Shown here piece after piece: positions 20,053-29,595 of a stretch of 64,000 bases of DNA. The first letter of the stretch is position 1. Each line of letters starts with the position of its first letter. Both the position numbers and the translations under genes were made by a program. Origin of the DNA: Sinorhizobium chiapasense (GTDB lineage Bacteria > Pseudomonadota > Alphaproteobacteria > Rhizobiales > Rhizobiaceae); the NCBI RefSeq assembly GCF_036488675.1, contig NZ_CP133148.1, forward strand, positions 1,488,001 to 1,552,000, written 5' to 3'. The notes below the pieces were generated by a model. It was not told where the DNA came from. It searched no databases and worked only from the letters and a program-made list of their open reading frames with translations.

Positions 20053-20160
20053 CTACAGCATGTTTCCCTAAATCGAATTCGATTTAAGGACAAAAACATA
20101 CGGCAATCCAAAGTGCTACAGCGACCTTTGTGCGTCTGAAAAGACGCACGGCGCTGTAGT
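20053..20160. repeat. RIME1-like palindromic repeat, copy 3 (near complete)
   Basis: This is the cleanest copy: TACAGCATG, palindrome TAAATCG/CGATTTA, linker CAATCCAAAGTGCTACAGCG, then palindrome TGCGTCT/AGACGCA with CGGCGCTGTAG. It fills the gap between the FrnE-like gene and the stop of the YejA-like gene. Confidence 0.85.
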
Positions 20161-21980
20161 TACTGCGCGCGCTCGTCCCACCAGGTCGGCAGCTGGTAGC
20201 CGTAGAGCGGAACCGTGGCAGGACGCCCGATATGTTTCCATCGTGCGATCCATTGGGAGTCGAGATGGTAGAGCGGCACCACATAGGCGTTGGATACCAG
20301 CAGCCGGTCGTGGGAGCGGACCGCGGCTGTGAAGTCTTCGGTCGTGCGCGCCTGCAGGATGTTGCTGATCAGCCTGTCTACGTCCTTGTCGGCGACGCCG
20401 GCGAAGTTCTCGCTCCCCTGCCTGTCCCGCGATTGCGATCCCCAACGGCCGACTTGCTCGACGCCCGGAGAGAGCGAGGACGGGAATGATTTTATAATCA
20501 CGTCGTAGTCAAACGATTGGCTGCGCTGCTGGTACTGGGAATCGTCGACCGTGCGCACGGTCGCGACGATTCCAAGCGGTGCGAGGAACCGCTGATAGGC
20601 GAGGGCGATCTTTTCCTGCCCGGCGTTCTGGCTCATGATTTCGAATGCAAGCGGCGTGCCTTTGGCGTCGACCATCTTGCCGTCCTTGATGGCGTAGCCG
20701 GCTTCGCGAAGCAGCGTCACAGCCTCCCGCAGCACATTGCGATCACGACCGGACCCATCGGTGACGGGCAGACGGTAGGTCCCATCGAGAATGGTCGGAT
20801 TGATCCTCTCTCTGACGTCGCCCATGAGCCCAAGCTCACGGTCGTCTGCGGCGGCGCCGAGGAAGGAAAGCGACGAGTTCTGCCAGTAGCTCTGGGTTCG
20901 CGTATAGGCACTGTCGAAAAGATTCTTGTTCACCCATTCGAAATCAAAAACGAGCGCGAGGCCCTGGCGTAGCTTGATGTTGTTGAACATCGGCCTGCGC
21001 GTGTTGAAGACGAAGCCGAGCATTCCGGAAGGGGTTCTCGGAGTGAAACTGTCCTTGATCACGTCCCCCGAGCGCACTGCCGGAAAATCATAACCGCGTG
21101 CCCATTTGGTTGCGCTACCTTCCGGATAGACATCAACCTCGCCCTTCTTGAAGGCCTCGAAGAGCGAGTTCTCCTGGAGGAAATACTCGACGGAGATCTC
21201 GTCGTAATTGTCGAAGCCGATCTTGGAGGGCAGATCCTTGCCCCAGTAGTCGGGATTCCGGCGATAGACGATGCGTTCGCCTGCCTTCACGTCGGCAACA
21301 CGATAGGGGCCGGAGCCGAGCGGCGGCTCGAGCGTTGTCCTGTCGAACGCATCGACATTGATCGCGTGTTTCGGCAATACGGGTGAAAGCGCGAGCAGCA
21401 GCGGGAATTCGCGATCGACATCCTCGTTGAAGGTAAAGCGGACACTGCGGTCGCCGACCTTTTCCATCTTCGAGACCTTGGAGAGGCGGTTGCTGAAGGG
21501 AGCGCGTCCCCTATCGCGCATCAACTCGAACGTGAAAATGACGTCTTCGGCGGTCACGGGCTGGCCGTCGGCCCAGCGCGCCCTGGGATTCAGGTTGAAT
21601 TGGATGAAGGTGCGATCTTCGTCCCATTCGACGGTTTCAGCAAGCAGTCCGTACATTGTGAACGGCTCGTCCTGGGAGCGCTGCATCAGCGATTCATAGA
21701 CGAGGTTGCCGAAGGCCGGATCCCACATCCCTCGGGCGGTCGTCCGCATGCTCTTCAGGATGAAGGGGTTGAGGCTGTCGAACGTGCCAACGACGCCATA
21801 GGAAATCTTTCCGCCCTTCTTCACGTTGGGGTTGACGTAAGGGAAGTTCTTGAAGTCGGCGGGCAGGGCAGGCTCGCCGTGCATGGAAATGGCATGCACG
21901 GGCGCCGCCAGGGCCTCATTGCCGAATGTGCTGGCGGCCACAAGCATGGCAAGGCCGGAAAGAACTGCGCGCAACTTCAC
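20160..21980 (-). CDS. Peptide-type ABC transporter substrate-binding protein (YejA-like)
   Basis: The 606-residue protein starts with a Sec signal peptide (KLRAVLSGLAMLVAASTFG, cleaved near AxA at about residue 26) and belongs to the family 5 extracellular binding proteins. The opening HGEPALPADF...NPNVKKGGK and TFDSLNPF are typical of YejA, which delivers microcin C-type or long oligopeptides. No permease or ATPase genes adjoin it, so it must share an ABC system encoded elsewhere. Confidence 0.88.
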   Translation of the reverse strand: MKLRAVLSGLAMLVAASTFGNEALAAPVHAISMHGEPALPADFKNFPYVNPNVKKGGKISYGVVGTFDSLNPFILKSMRTTARGMWDPAFGNLVYESLMQRSQDEPFTMYGLLAETVEWDEDRTFIQFNLNPRARWADGQPVTAEDVIFTFELMRDRGRAPFSNRLSKVSKMEKVGDRSVRFTFNEDVDREFPLLLALSPVLPKHAINVDAFDRTTLEPPLGSGPYRVADVKAGERIVYRRNPDYWGKDLPSKIGFDNYDEISVEYFLQENSLFEAFKKGEVDVYPEGSATKWARGYDFPAVRSGDVIKDSFTPRTPSGMLGFVFNTRRPMFNNIKLRQGLALVFDFEWVNKNLFDSAYTRTQSYWQNSSLSFLGAAADDRELGLMGDVRERINPTILDGTYRLPVTDGSGRDRNVLREAVTLLREAGYAIKDGKMVDAKGTPLAFEIMSQNAGQEKIALAYQRFLAPLGIVATVRTVDDSQYQQRSQSFDYDVIIKSFPSSLSPGVEQVGRWGSQSRDRQGSENFAGVADKDVDRLISNILQARTTEDFTAAVRSHDRLLVSNAYVVPLYHLDSQWIARWKHIGRPATVPLYGYQLPTWWDERAQ

Positions 21981-22380
21981 CTCCCGAGGGATTTCTACAG
22001 GCCGATTCCCGTCACGTTACCAATGCGGGCCCACATTTCCAACCTGCACGAGGAAAAGTGTGAAGGTGCCTGCCGCCCAGGTCCCCCTTAGACTCTGATG
22101 CGGTTTTCCGTACGGGTCGCGCATACGATGCCCAAGAATCGGCCGTCGCGATTCCCGGTGGGTTCGATCGTGAAAGAACGCAAAACCCGGGTATTTCCCG
22201 CTTCGGCGGCTGCAAAAAATGCAACGAAACACTGGATAAACGCCACGAGCCAATGTAACAGGTGTTTCCGGAAACGGGGCCATTCAAATGCCTCATTTGG
22301 CCAACAGGACAACGGCGGCTGACGATATTCACCATCGGAACAGTTTGTTCCGGAACCGGATTTCAGGAGACGGAATCACA
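21981..22380. other. Divergent intergenic region between yejA-like and ialB-like genes
   Basis: No convincing gene is seen in this 400-base stretch. It must hold promoters for both flanking genes. A perfect palindrome GGAACA-GTT-TGTTCC lies at 22337-22351, about 30 bases before the ialB-like ATG, and a GTTTCCGGAAAC palindrome lies near 22264. Either could be an operator. CAGGAGACGGAATCACA is the ribosome site for the plus-strand gene. Confidence 0.5.
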
Positions 22381-23004
22381 ATGATCTTCAAGTCGAACTT
22401 CACCAATCGCGCGTCAATGGCAGCGCTGGCGCTCTCTGTTGCAGCCGCCGGCGCTCCGAGCGCTGCTTTCGCGCAGGCAGGCAAGCCGCCGCAGGGTTGG
22501 TTCAAGGTTTGCACCAAGCAGGAAGACAACGACGTCTGCATCGTTCAGAACCTGCTCACAGCCAACAATGGTCAGCTCATCACTGCTGTCGGCCTCATCA
22601 CCGTCTCCGGCAAAATCAACCGCAAGGTTCTGCAGGTTTCCGTACCTTCTGCTCGTATGATTCCTCCGGGTGTCCAGATGCAGATCGATGGTGGCAAGGG
22701 TGTCAAGCTCGACTATGCGATCTGCATGCCGGACAAGTGTGTTGCCGAAGCACCGCTTTCCGATGCGCTGATTGCCAATCTGAAGAAGGGCAACGACGTC
22801 GTCTTCACGTCGGTCAACTTCCAGCGCGCCCCGAACCCGATCAAGATGACGCTGGAAGGTTTCACCGGCGTCTTTGACGGCGAGCCGATCGAACAGTCGC
22901 AGCTGGAAGAACGCCAGCGCCTGTTGCAGGAAGAAATGCAGAAGAAAGCAGAAGACGCCCGCAAGAAACTGGAAGAGGCCCAGAAGGCCGCTAAGCAGCA
23001 GTAA
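22381..23004 (+). CDS. Invasion-associated locus B (IalB) family protein
   Basis: The 207-residue protein has a Sec signal peptide ending AFAQAG (about residue 30). The IalB core follows: WFKVC near its start, CIVQNLL, and the pair YAICMPDKCVAE that probably forms a disulfide. The last ~40 residues are charged and helical (QLEERQRLLQEEM onward) and look like a coiled-coil tail. The family is named for Bartonella entry into red cells but is widespread in free-living rhizobia as a periplasmic protein of unknown role. GGAG precedes ATG 22381. Confidence 0.88.
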   Translation: MIFKSNFTNRASMAALALSVAAAGAPSAAFAQAGKPPQGWFKVCTKQEDNDVCIVQNLLTANNGQLITAVGLITVSGKINRKVLQVSVPSARMIPPGVQMQIDGGKGVKLDYAICMPDKCVAEAPLSDALIANLKKGNDVVFTSVNFQRAPNPIKMTLEGFTGVFDGEPIEQSQLEERQRLLQEEMQKKAEDARKKLEEAQKAAKQQ

Positions 23005-23030
23005 TCGCGCTCATTCCTGGATCAAGAAAC

Positions 23031-23056
23031 GCCCGGTAATTTGCCGGGCTTTTTTT
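23031..23056 (+). terminator. Intrinsic terminator of the ialB-like gene
   Basis: GCCCGG and CCGGGC form a stem with a short loop, directly followed by TTTTTTTG. It lies 27 bases after the ialB-like stop. This is the strongest intrinsic terminator in the window. Confidence 0.9.
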
Positions 23057-23089
23057 GTCGGGGACCCATCGCCCGGTTCCCGAGATCAT

Positions 23090-23190
23090 TTCATTGTTTC
23101 TTTGAAACAGCGAAATGATCCAACTATTTGAAATTACGCAATTTCGGACGGAAAACCGTTACACACTTTTCCTGGAATTGCTCTAGGTGG
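23090..23190. repeat. Intergenic repeat cluster of the second RIME-like type
   Basis: ATCATTTC...GAAATGAT forms an imperfect palindrome (23090-23118). It is followed by ATTACGCAATTTCGGACGGAAAACCG and CACTTTTCCTGGAATTGCTCTA, in which GCAATT and AATTGC pair. The second part shares GGCGGAAAACCG...CACTTTTC with 19259-19310. It lies between two terminators. Confidence 0.55.
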
Positions 23191-23242
23191 GCGAAGCTTG
23201 CGCCGACATCACGGACTGCTCCTGCCTCTGTCGGTCGCGCAA

Positions 23243-23274
23243 CAAAACGCTCCGGGACCAAAGTGCCGGAGCGT
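23243..23274 (-). terminator. Intrinsic terminator of hspQ
   Basis: On the minus strand, ACGCTCCGG and CCGGAGCGT form a perfect nine-base stem with a ten-base loop, followed by TTTGTTG. It lies 35 bases after the hspQ stop. Confidence 0.8.
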
Positions 23275-23308
23275 CTCAGTTGGCAATCGGCGGAACGCCC
23301 CGATATCC

Positions 23309-23638
23309 TCAGTGCTGATAGGTCGCCTTCGGCTTGTAATGCCCGATGGCTTCCTTCTTGAACAAGGCGCTCACCTGCGGGTGGCGGATCGGCCTATCAC
23401 TTTCGTCGGAAACGAGGTTCTGTTCGGAAACATATGCGACATATTCGGTGTCGTCATTCTCGGCGAAGAGATGATAGAAGGGCTGGTCCTTGCTTGGCCG
23501 AATTTCCGGCGGGATGGCATTCCACCATTCCTCGGTGTTGGCATATTCCGGATCGACGTCGAAGATGACGCCGCGGAACGGGAAGACCCGGTGGCGAACC
23601 ACCTGTCCGATCTCAAATTTCGCGTTTCTTTGTTTCAT
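23309..23638 (-). CDS. hspQ: Heat shock protein HspQ (YccV-like)
   Basis: HspQ is a small hemimethylated-DNA-binding-fold protein that in enterobacteria stimulates Lon-type proteolysis. The 109-residue protein shows FEIGQVVRHRVFPFRGVIFDVD, EEWWNAIP, PFYHLFAEN and YVSEQNL, all typical. I chose ATG 23638 because the residues upstream in frame are not family-like. Its own terminator follows; it appears monocistronic. Confidence 0.92.
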   Translation of the reverse strand: MKQRNAKFEIGQVVRHRVFPFRGVIFDVDPEYANTEEWWNAIPPEIRPSKDQPFYHLFAENDDTEYVAYVSEQNLVSDESDRPIRHPQVSALFKKEAIGHYKPKATYQH

Positions 23639-23731
23639 GACGCAACACATCCTTTCAGACAATAATCTGGGTTGCCGCGTGCCGAACATCAATAGGTCTG
23701 CGGTGAACCGTTCTTAGAGGCACTGCCCATG

Positions 23732-23762
23732 AAAAAGGCGGGCTTCGAACGAGGCCCGCCTT
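23732..23762 (-). terminator. Intrinsic terminator of glnBA
   Basis: On the minus strand, GGCGGGC and GCCCGCC form a stem around a ten-base loop, followed by TTTTTC. It lies about 50 bases after the glnA stop. Confidence 0.88.
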
Positions 23763-23809
23763 CTTCTACTGTCGTAAACGGACCGGGCATGCCGACCGGT
23801 CCATTTTCT

Positions 23810-25219
23810 TTAGACCGAATAGTACATGTCGTATTCGACCGGATGCGGCGTCATTTCGAAGCGCATGACTTCCTGCATCTTCAATTCGATGAACGAATCG
23901 ATCTGGTCGTCGTCGAAGACGCCGCCGGCCGTCAGGAACTTGCGATCCTTGTCGAGGCTTTCAAGCGCTTCGCGCAGACTGCCGCAAACCGTCGGGATTT
24001 TCTTCAGTTCCTTCGGAGGCAGGTCGTAGAGGTCCTTGTCCATCGCCTTGCCCGGATGAAGCTTGTTCTTGATGCCGTCGAGACCGGCCATCAGCATGGC
24101 CGCGAAAGCGAGGTAGGGGTTCGCACTCGGGTCCGGGAAGCGGACTTCGACGCGCTTGGCCTTCGGGTTGCTGCCGAACGGAATGCGGCACGAAGCCGAG
24201 CGGTTGCGGGCCGAATAGGCGAGCAGAACCGGCGCTTCATAACCCGGGACCAGGCGCTTGTAGGAGTTCGTCGACGGGTTGGTGAAGGCATTCAGCGCCT
24301 TGGCGTGCTTGATGATGCCGCCGATGAAATAGAGGCAGGTCTCCGAAAGCCCGGCATATTCGTCGCCGGCGAATGTCGGCTTGCCGTCCTTCCAGATCGA
24401 GAGGTGGACGTGCATGCCCGAGCCGTTGTCGCCGAAGACGGGCTTCGGCATGAAGGTCGCGGTCTTGCCGTAGGCATTGGCAACCTGGTGCACGACGTAT
24501 TTGTAGATCTGCATCTTGTCGGCGTTGCGCACGAGCGCATCGAACTTGACGCCGAGCTCGTGCTGGGCAGCGGCCACTTCATGGTGATGCTTTTCAACCG
24601 TGACGCCCATTTCGGCAAGTACGGTCAGCATTTCGGAGCGCATGTCCTGGCAGCTGTCGATCGGCGGTACCGGGAAGTAGCCGCCCTTGATGCGCGGACG
24701 GTGGCCGAGGTTGCCGGTCTCGTAATCGGTATCGTCGTTGGACGGCAGTTCGGAGGAGTCGAGCTTGAAGCCGGTGTTGTACGGGTCGGCCTTGTACTTC
24801 ACGTCGTCGAACACGAAGAATTCCGCTTCCGGGCCGACGAAGACCGTGTCGCCGATGCCGGAGGCCTTGAGGTAGGCTTCCGCCTTCTTCGCCGTGCCGC
24901 GCGGGTCGCGGTTGTAGGCCTCGCCCGAAACCGGATCGAGAATGTCACAGAGGATGACCATGGTCGACTGGGCGAAGAACGGGTCCATGTGAGCCGTCTC
25001 CGGGTCAGGCATCAGCACCATGTCGGACTCGTTGATAGCCTTCCAGCCGGAAATCGAGGAGCCGTCGAACATGACGCCGTCGGCGAACATGTCTTCGTCG
25101 ACGCAGACGACATCCATCGTCACGTGCTGCAGCTTGCCCTTGGGGTCGGTAAAGCGCAGGTCGACGAACTTGACGTCGTTGTCCTTGATTTGCTTCAGAA
25201 CTTCACTCGCAGTCGTCAT
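23810..25219 (-). CDS. glnA: Glutamine synthetase type I
   Basis: GlnA condenses glutamate and ammonia with ATP. The 469-residue GSI has the standard Mg/ATP motif [14 protein letters not shown] and the carboxy-terminal adenylylation site around Tyr398 ([11 protein letters not shown]), so it should be controlled by GlnE-type adenylylation. It lies 86 bp downstream of glnB on the same strand. The operon is closed by the hairpin at 23732-23762. Confidence 0.98.
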   Translation of the reverse strand: MTTASEVLKQIKDNDVKFVDLRFTDPKGKLQHVTMDVVCVDEDMFADGVMFDGSSISGWKAINESDMVLMPDPETAHMDPFFAQSTMVILCDILDPVSGEAYNRDPRGTAKKAEAYLKASGIGDTVFVGPEAEFFVFDDVKYKADPYNTGFKLDSSELPSNDDTDYETGNLGHRPRIKGGYFPVPPIDSCQDMRSEMLTVLAEMGVTVEKHHHEVAAAQHELGVKFDALVRNADKMQIYKYVVHQVANAYGKTATFMPKPVFGDNGSGMHVHLSIWKDGKPTFAGDEYAGLSETCLYFIGGIIKHAKALNAFTNPSTNSYKRLVPGYEAPVLLAYSARNRSASCRIPFGSNPKAKRVEVRFPDPSANPYLAFAAMLMAGLDGIKNKLHPGKAMDKDLYDLPPKELKKIPTVCGSLREALESLDKDRKFLTAGGVFDDDQIDSFIELKMQEVMRFEMTPHPVEYDMYYSV

Positions 25220-25305
25220 TTTTTGTAAGTCCCTGTTTTGAGATGACGAGGTTTGAAAAATCGGGGCCGGACGGCCCCTCGGGATTTGATGGCGTGATTA
25301 GGTGA

Positions 25306-25764
<459 letters not shown>

Positions 25765-25774
25765 TCATCCGGCC

Positions 25775-25880
25775 TACTGCATGTCTCCTTAAATCGACGT
25801 TGATTTGAGGACAAAGACATGCAGCAATTCAAAGTGCTACAGCACCCTTTGCGCGTCCGATAAGACGCGCGGCGCTGTCG
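25775..25880. repeat. RIME1-like palindromic repeat, copy 4
   Basis: CTGCATGTCTCCTTAAATC pairs with GATTTGAGGACAAAGACATGCAG, then the linker TTCAAAGTGCTACAGC and a second palindrome GCGCGTC/GACGCGC with CGGCGCTGTCG. It is almost full length and sits between the glnB promoter and an NtrC-like palindrome. Confidence 0.85.
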
Positions 25881-25961
25881 GCGGGATTGCCCTCCACCTC
25901 CTTGGCCATTCTGCCTATTTTTTATGAAAGATGATCATTTGATGTTGGCAACATTGCTGCG

Positions 25962-25980
25962 ACGTGCTCCATAAGCACGT
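25962..25980. repeat. Perfect short inverted repeat
   Basis: ACGTGCT-CCATA-AGCACGT has seven-base perfect arms. It lies in an AT-rich stretch (25915-26040) between the RIME copy and nnrE. It could be an operator or a hairpin; no T-run follows. Confidence 0.5.
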
Positions 25981-25986
25981 TATTTG

Positions 25987-26003
25987 AGCACCAATAATGT
26001 GCA
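25987..26003. promoter_or_regulatory. NtrC-like binding palindrome
   Basis: AGCACCAATAATGTGCA matches 10 of 12 defined positions of the NtrC consensus TGCACC-N5-GGTGCA, including the full GCAC-N7-GTGC core. It is about 280 bases upstream of the glnB sigma-54 promoter with a RIME copy between, a distance an enhancer-binding protein could span. It could instead regulate nnrE. Confidence 0.45.
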
Positions 26004-26081
26004 AATGCATAAAAAATTATCATTTGGTTTGGTGCGCACGCCTTCTTGCCTTGAGGCCTTCGGCGCGGTTAGATCTGCTTC

Positions 26082-27557
26082 ATGCTTGACCCGCTCCGAG
26101 ACGTTCTGGTGACCCCGGCCGAAATGACGGCGATCGACAATGCGGCCGCCGCTTCGGGCATCGATAGCTTCGCGTTGATGCGTTCGGCCGGAATGGCGGT
26201 GTCGGCAGCGGCCCTTCGGCTTTTTCCGGAAGCGCTTCGTTTCGTTGCGCTTTGTGGACCCGGCAACAACGGCGGCGACGGTTATGTCGCAGCTTCCGCA
26301 CTCGCGGAAGCGGGTGCCGACGTGGCGGTGTTCGCGCTCGGTAATCCGGAAACGCTGAAAGGCGACGCCGCGCGAGCGCACGGTGCTTGCCCACTGGCCG
26401 TGCAACCGCTTGCTGCATACGAGCCTCAGCTTGGTGACGTTGTCGTCGATGCCTTATTCGGGGCAGGGCTTACGCGCGATCTTCCGGCAGAGGCACAAAG
26501 GACCATTGCGCGGGTGAGTGAGAGCCACGTGCCGGTAATCGCCGTTGACCTGCCCTCTGGTGTCGACGGGCGCACGGGGGAGATCTGCGGTGCGACCTTC
26601 GCTGCGGCACACACCGTCACATTCATGGCTCGCAAGCCCGGCCATCTGCTCATGCCCGGGCGCGTCCGCTGCGGCACCCTGGAGGTATTCGACATCGGCA
26701 TCCCGGCGCGGCTGGTCAGCGAGATGGCCGGTGACTTGCGGCTCAATACACCAACCACATGGGGATCGCACGCCAGCGCCCTTGATCCGGCCACGCACAA
26801 GTACCGACGGGGCCATTTGGGCGTGCTTTCGGGCGGTTCACTCGCGACTGGTGCGGCGCGCCTGTCGGCGACCGCCGGCCTTGCGGCAGGAGCCGGTCTG
26901 GTGACGCTGGGGTCACCGGCAGAAGCGCTCGCTGTCAATGCGTCCCACCTTACGGCGGTTATGCTGAAGGAAATTGAGGGCGCTGAAGACCTTGCGGCTT
27001 GGCTCAAGGACAAGCGGGTGAACGCGTTCGTGCTGGGGCCTGGCTTCGGCGTCGGCAAGAAGGCGAGGGACTTTGCCCTGATGCTTTGCGATCGGGCGCT
27101 GGTCCTCGACGCCGATGGAATGACGTCTTTCGAGAAGAGCCGAACGGAACTCTTCGAACGAACCGCCGGCAGCGGGGGGCGGCTGGTGATGACGCCGCAT
27201 GAGGGCGAGTTCGCGCGGCTATTCCCCGAGATCGCCGCAGACACCGCGCTGTCCAAGATTGAAAAAGCGCAAGCTGCCGCGAGACTGAGCCACGCGGTCG
27301 TCGTTTACAAGGGACCTGACACGGTCGTCGCCGCTCCATCGGGCCGCGCCGTCGTCAACGCCAATGCTCCGCCATCGCTTGCCACGGCAGGGTCGGGCGA
27401 TGTCCTTGCCGGTATCGTCGGTGCTCACCTGGCGCAGGGCATGCCGGCCTTCGAGGCCGCCGCCGCGGCGGTCTGGCGTCACGGGGAAGCCGGTACGCGC
27501 GCAGGTCGCGGCATGACGGCGGAGACGCTCGTCGAATGCATTCCGCCGCTTCCGTGA
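26082..27557 (+). CDS. nnr: Bifunctional NAD(P)H-hydrate epimerase / ADP-dependent dehydratase
   Basis: The enzyme repairs hydrated NADH and NADPH. The N-terminal YjeF domain has the GPGNNGGDG motif (about residues 64-72), and the C-terminal ribokinase-like dehydratase domain has YRRGHLGVLSG, the HEGEF motif and AGSGDVLAG. The 491-residue length fits the fused form. There is no clear purine-rich ribosome site before ATG 26082. It is divergent from glnB. A truncated RIME follows the stop. Confidence 0.95.
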   Translation: MLDPLRDVLVTPAEMTAIDNAAAASGIDSFALMRSAGMAVSAAALRLFPEALRFVALCGPGNNGGDGYVAASALAEAGADVAVFALGNPETLKGDAARAHGACPLAVQPLAAYEPQLGDVVVDALFGAGLTRDLPAEAQRTIARVSESHVPVIAVDLPSGVDGRTGEICGATFAAAHTVTFMARKPGHLLMPGRVRCGTLEVFDIGIPARLVSEMAGDLRLNTPTTWGSHASALDPATHKYRRGHLGVLSGGSLATGAARLSATAGLAAGAGLVTLGSPAEALAVNASHLTAVMLKEIEGAEDLAAWLKDKRVNAFVLGPGFGVGKKARDFALMLCDRALVLDADGMTSFEKSRTELFERTAGSGGRLVMTPHEGEFARLFPEIAADTALSKIEKAQAAARLSHAVVVYKGPDTVVAAPSGRAVVNANAPPSLATAGSGDVLAGIVGAHLAQGMPAFEAAAAAVWRHGEAGTRAGRGMTAETLVECIPPLP

Positions 27558-27560
27558 CTA

Positions 27561-27640
27561 GCGCATGTTTCCTTAAATCGCAGCGAAAGTGCCATCGTGT
27601 CGTTTGCGCGTCTGATTAGACGCGCGGCGCTGCCGTACCG
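27561..27640. repeat. Truncated RIME1-like repeat, copy 5
   Basis: GCGCATGTTTCCTTAAATCG begins like the full copies, but the second arm of the first palindrome is missing. It rejoins at AAAGTGCCATCG, then CGCGTCT/AGACGCG and CGGCGCTGCCG. The internal loss of about 30 bases compared with the copy at 20.1 kb is clear. Confidence 0.75.
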
Positions 27641-27650
27641 CGAAGGAGCC

Positions 27651-28148
27651 TCAGCCGCGCGTGCCCTTGGCGATCGGCTCCTGATAGGTGAAGCCCATGT
27701 CCCAGGGGAAATAGATCCAGGTATCCTGGCTGACTTCCGTCACGAAAGTGTCGACGAGCGGGCGTCCCTTCGGCTTTGCATAGACAGCGGCGAAATGGGC
27801 TTTCGGCAGCATTGCGCGCACTTCGACGGCAGTCTTGCCGGTATCCGTCAGGTCATCGACGATCAACACGCCTTCGCCGCCATCCTTGGCGATTTCCGGG
27901 GAAATGCCCTTGAGGACCTTCATCTGCCCCTGCGTGTCATAGTCGTGATAGGAGGCAATGCATACGGTCTCGATCATGCGGATATTGAGTTCACGGCAGA
28001 TAATTGCAGCCGGGACGAGCCCTCCGCGGGTGATGCAGACCATTGCACGCCATTCCTGTCCGTTGTCGGCCAGCCGCCACGCGAGCGCGCGGGCATCGCG
28101 GTGGAACTGATCCCAGGATACTGGAAAGGCTTTATCTGGAAGAGACAT
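27651..28148 (-). CDS. gpt: Xanthine phosphoribosyltransferase
   Basis: Gpt salvages xanthine (and guanine) to the nucleotide using PRPP. The 165-residue type I phosphoribosyltransferase shows the PRPP loop [15 protein letters not shown] with flanking acidic residues and ends with [12 protein letters not shown], as in the E. coli-type Gpt. The region 28149-28349 upstream holds no gene. Confidence 0.93.
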   Translation of the reverse strand: MSLPDKAFPVSWDQFHRDARALAWRLADNGQEWRAMVCITRGGLVPAAIICRELNIRMIETVCIASYHDYDTQGQMKVLKGISPEIAKDGGEGVLIVDDLTDTGKTAVEVRAMLPKAHFAAVYAKPKGRPLVDTFVTEVSQDTWIYFPWDMGFTYQEPIAKGTRG

Positions 28149-28349
28149 GTGCGGGCTCCGGCTTCAAGTCGAATACAGGTTGCGAAGCGCCGCGGCGGAC
28201 CGAAGGGTCGCGCAGCGCGCTTCGCCACGATTTGGATATGCAATACTGAAAATGAAGCCCGGAACGCAAGGGGCGGCAAGAGTTGTCATCCATCGCTTGG
28301 CGTCCTGCGCTCGTCCGCTTGTCGAGCGCCGGACCGTGCTGGCTGACGG

Positions 28350-29096
28350 TCAGCGGGAACGGGCGATTGCCTCGATCATTGCCATGACATCGACTTCGGC
28401 CGCAGCGAGCACGGCAGCGTCGCGAGCGCGGATGACGATATCGGTCGAAAAGTTCTTGCCGTCGAACTTGGGGTAGGAGCCGATGCTCGTTTCCGGATGT
28501 TTCTTCTGGACCTCTGTCAAGGGGCCGCCAATTTCGCCTTCGCCATAGGGCGAACGGACGGTGCGTGAAAGCACCGGTGTCCCCGTCTGGAGGCTGGGCA
28601 GCAAGCTGTCGAGCATCGCCTGGAAGACCTGAGGCACGCCGGCCATGACATAGACGTTGGCGATTCTGAAGCCGGGCGCAGTCGACACGGGATTGGAAAT
28701 ATGGGTGGCGCCGACCGGCATGCGCGCCATCCGTCGGCGCGCATCGGTAAACTCCATGCCACGGCGTTCATACATGGCGCCGAGCAACGCCATCGCTTCG
28801 GGATCGTGCACGCATTCGACTCCGAATGCCCTGGAGATGGCATCTGCGGTGATGTCGTCATGTGTCGGCCCGATGCCGCCTGATGTGAAGACATGGTCAT
28901 AACGGCCTCGCAACCCGTTGACCGCGTCCACAATTGCCTCCTCGTCGTCCGCCACGATGCGAACCTCACGCAGATCGATGCCGACCATGGTCAGCATCTC
29001 CGCCAGATGGCCGATATTCTTGTCCTTCGTTCGGCCGGAGAGAAGCTCATCGCCAATGGCAAGCATGGCTGCGGTGACGATCCTGGCAGTGGTCAT
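28350..29096 (-). CDS. Molybdopterin-binding (CinA N-terminal type) protein
   Basis: The 248-residue protein is a stand-alone MoCF_BD domain like the N-terminal half of CinA. It has AMLAIGDELLSG, then DKNIGHLAEML and FTSGGIGPTHDD. The CinA C-terminal amidase half is absent. In homologues this domain has ADP-ribose pyrophosphatase activity; despite the name, a cofactor-synthesis role is not implied. Confidence 0.88.
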   Translation of the reverse strand: MTTARIVTAAMLAIGDELLSGRTKDKNIGHLAEMLTMVGIDLREVRIVADDEEAIVDAVNGLRGRYDHVFTSGGIGPTHDDITADAISRAFGVECVHDPEAMALLGAMYERRGMEFTDARRRMARMPVGATHISNPVSTAPGFRIANVYVMAGVPQVFQAMLDSLLPSLQTGTPVLSRTVRSPYGEGEIGGPLTEVQKKHPETSIGSYPKFDGKNFSTDIVIRARDAAVLAAAEVDVMAMIEAIARSR

Positions 29097-29250
29097 TGGT
29101 GCTCCTGAATTGTTGGCGATCGTCCGGTCGATCTCATCGCTGTTGAAGAAGCTTGACAGTCCGTCGACCGCCCACGCTCTGGCGACGATATGCCATTTGA
29201 TAAATCCTGTGCGAGGCGACGATCAAGTGGAATTGCCTGACAGGAGTATC

Positions 29251-29462
29251 ATGATGGCTAAGATACTGGTTTTCCACTATTCGGCCTATGGGCATATCGA
29301 AAGATGGCTTATGCCGCCGCGGAAGGCGGTCTCGGGGATCGCTGCAAAGCTCGCGTCCTGATGGCTCCGTTCCAGGCACCTTTGGCACAGTCCGGCGAGG
29401 GCTGCGCCTTGAAATTTCACGAAGGTTCGAAAGGCGCCAAAATCATCGCGGAAGTGGCCTAG
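29251..29462 (+). pseudogene. Decayed wrbA-type NAD(P)H:quinone oxidoreductase
   Basis: After an AGGAG site, ATG 29254 opens with MAKILVFHYSAYGHIE, the flavodoxin-fold start of WrbA. One A appears to be missing after GAA, and in the next frame the protein continues MAYAAAEG, as in WrbA. About 390 bases of the middle are gone; the end (GAKIIAEVA, stop at 29460-29462) matches the family C-terminus KIAAKLA. A working WrbA has about 200 residues, so this is a remnant. Confidence 0.75.
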
Positions 29463-29556
29463 CGGCGTCATTCTGTGCTAACATCGCCCCCGCTCGGCAT
29501 GAAAATGCCATTGATGAGGAGGAGCAGCAGGGACCGTGCGGCGACGGTCTGCCCCA

Positions 29557-29573
29557 GGGACAGGAACTGTCCC
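29557..29573 (+). promoter_or_regulatory. Leader hairpin before the DUF2188-like gene
   Basis: GGGACAG-GAA-CTGTCCC is a perfect seven-base stem with a three-base loop, 22 bases before ATG 29596 and just ahead of the GGGGAG ribosome site. It may affect translation; it may also be only a residue of the decayed wrbA region. Confidence 0.4.
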
Positions 29574-29595
29574 GGGAAATCCAGGGGAGTGAAGA

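Noticed and set aside
23729..25228. 499-codon plus-strand frame opposite glnA
   Set aside because: It is a mirror frame produced by GC-rich codon use of glnA; composition is Val/Arg/Asp-rich with no domain.
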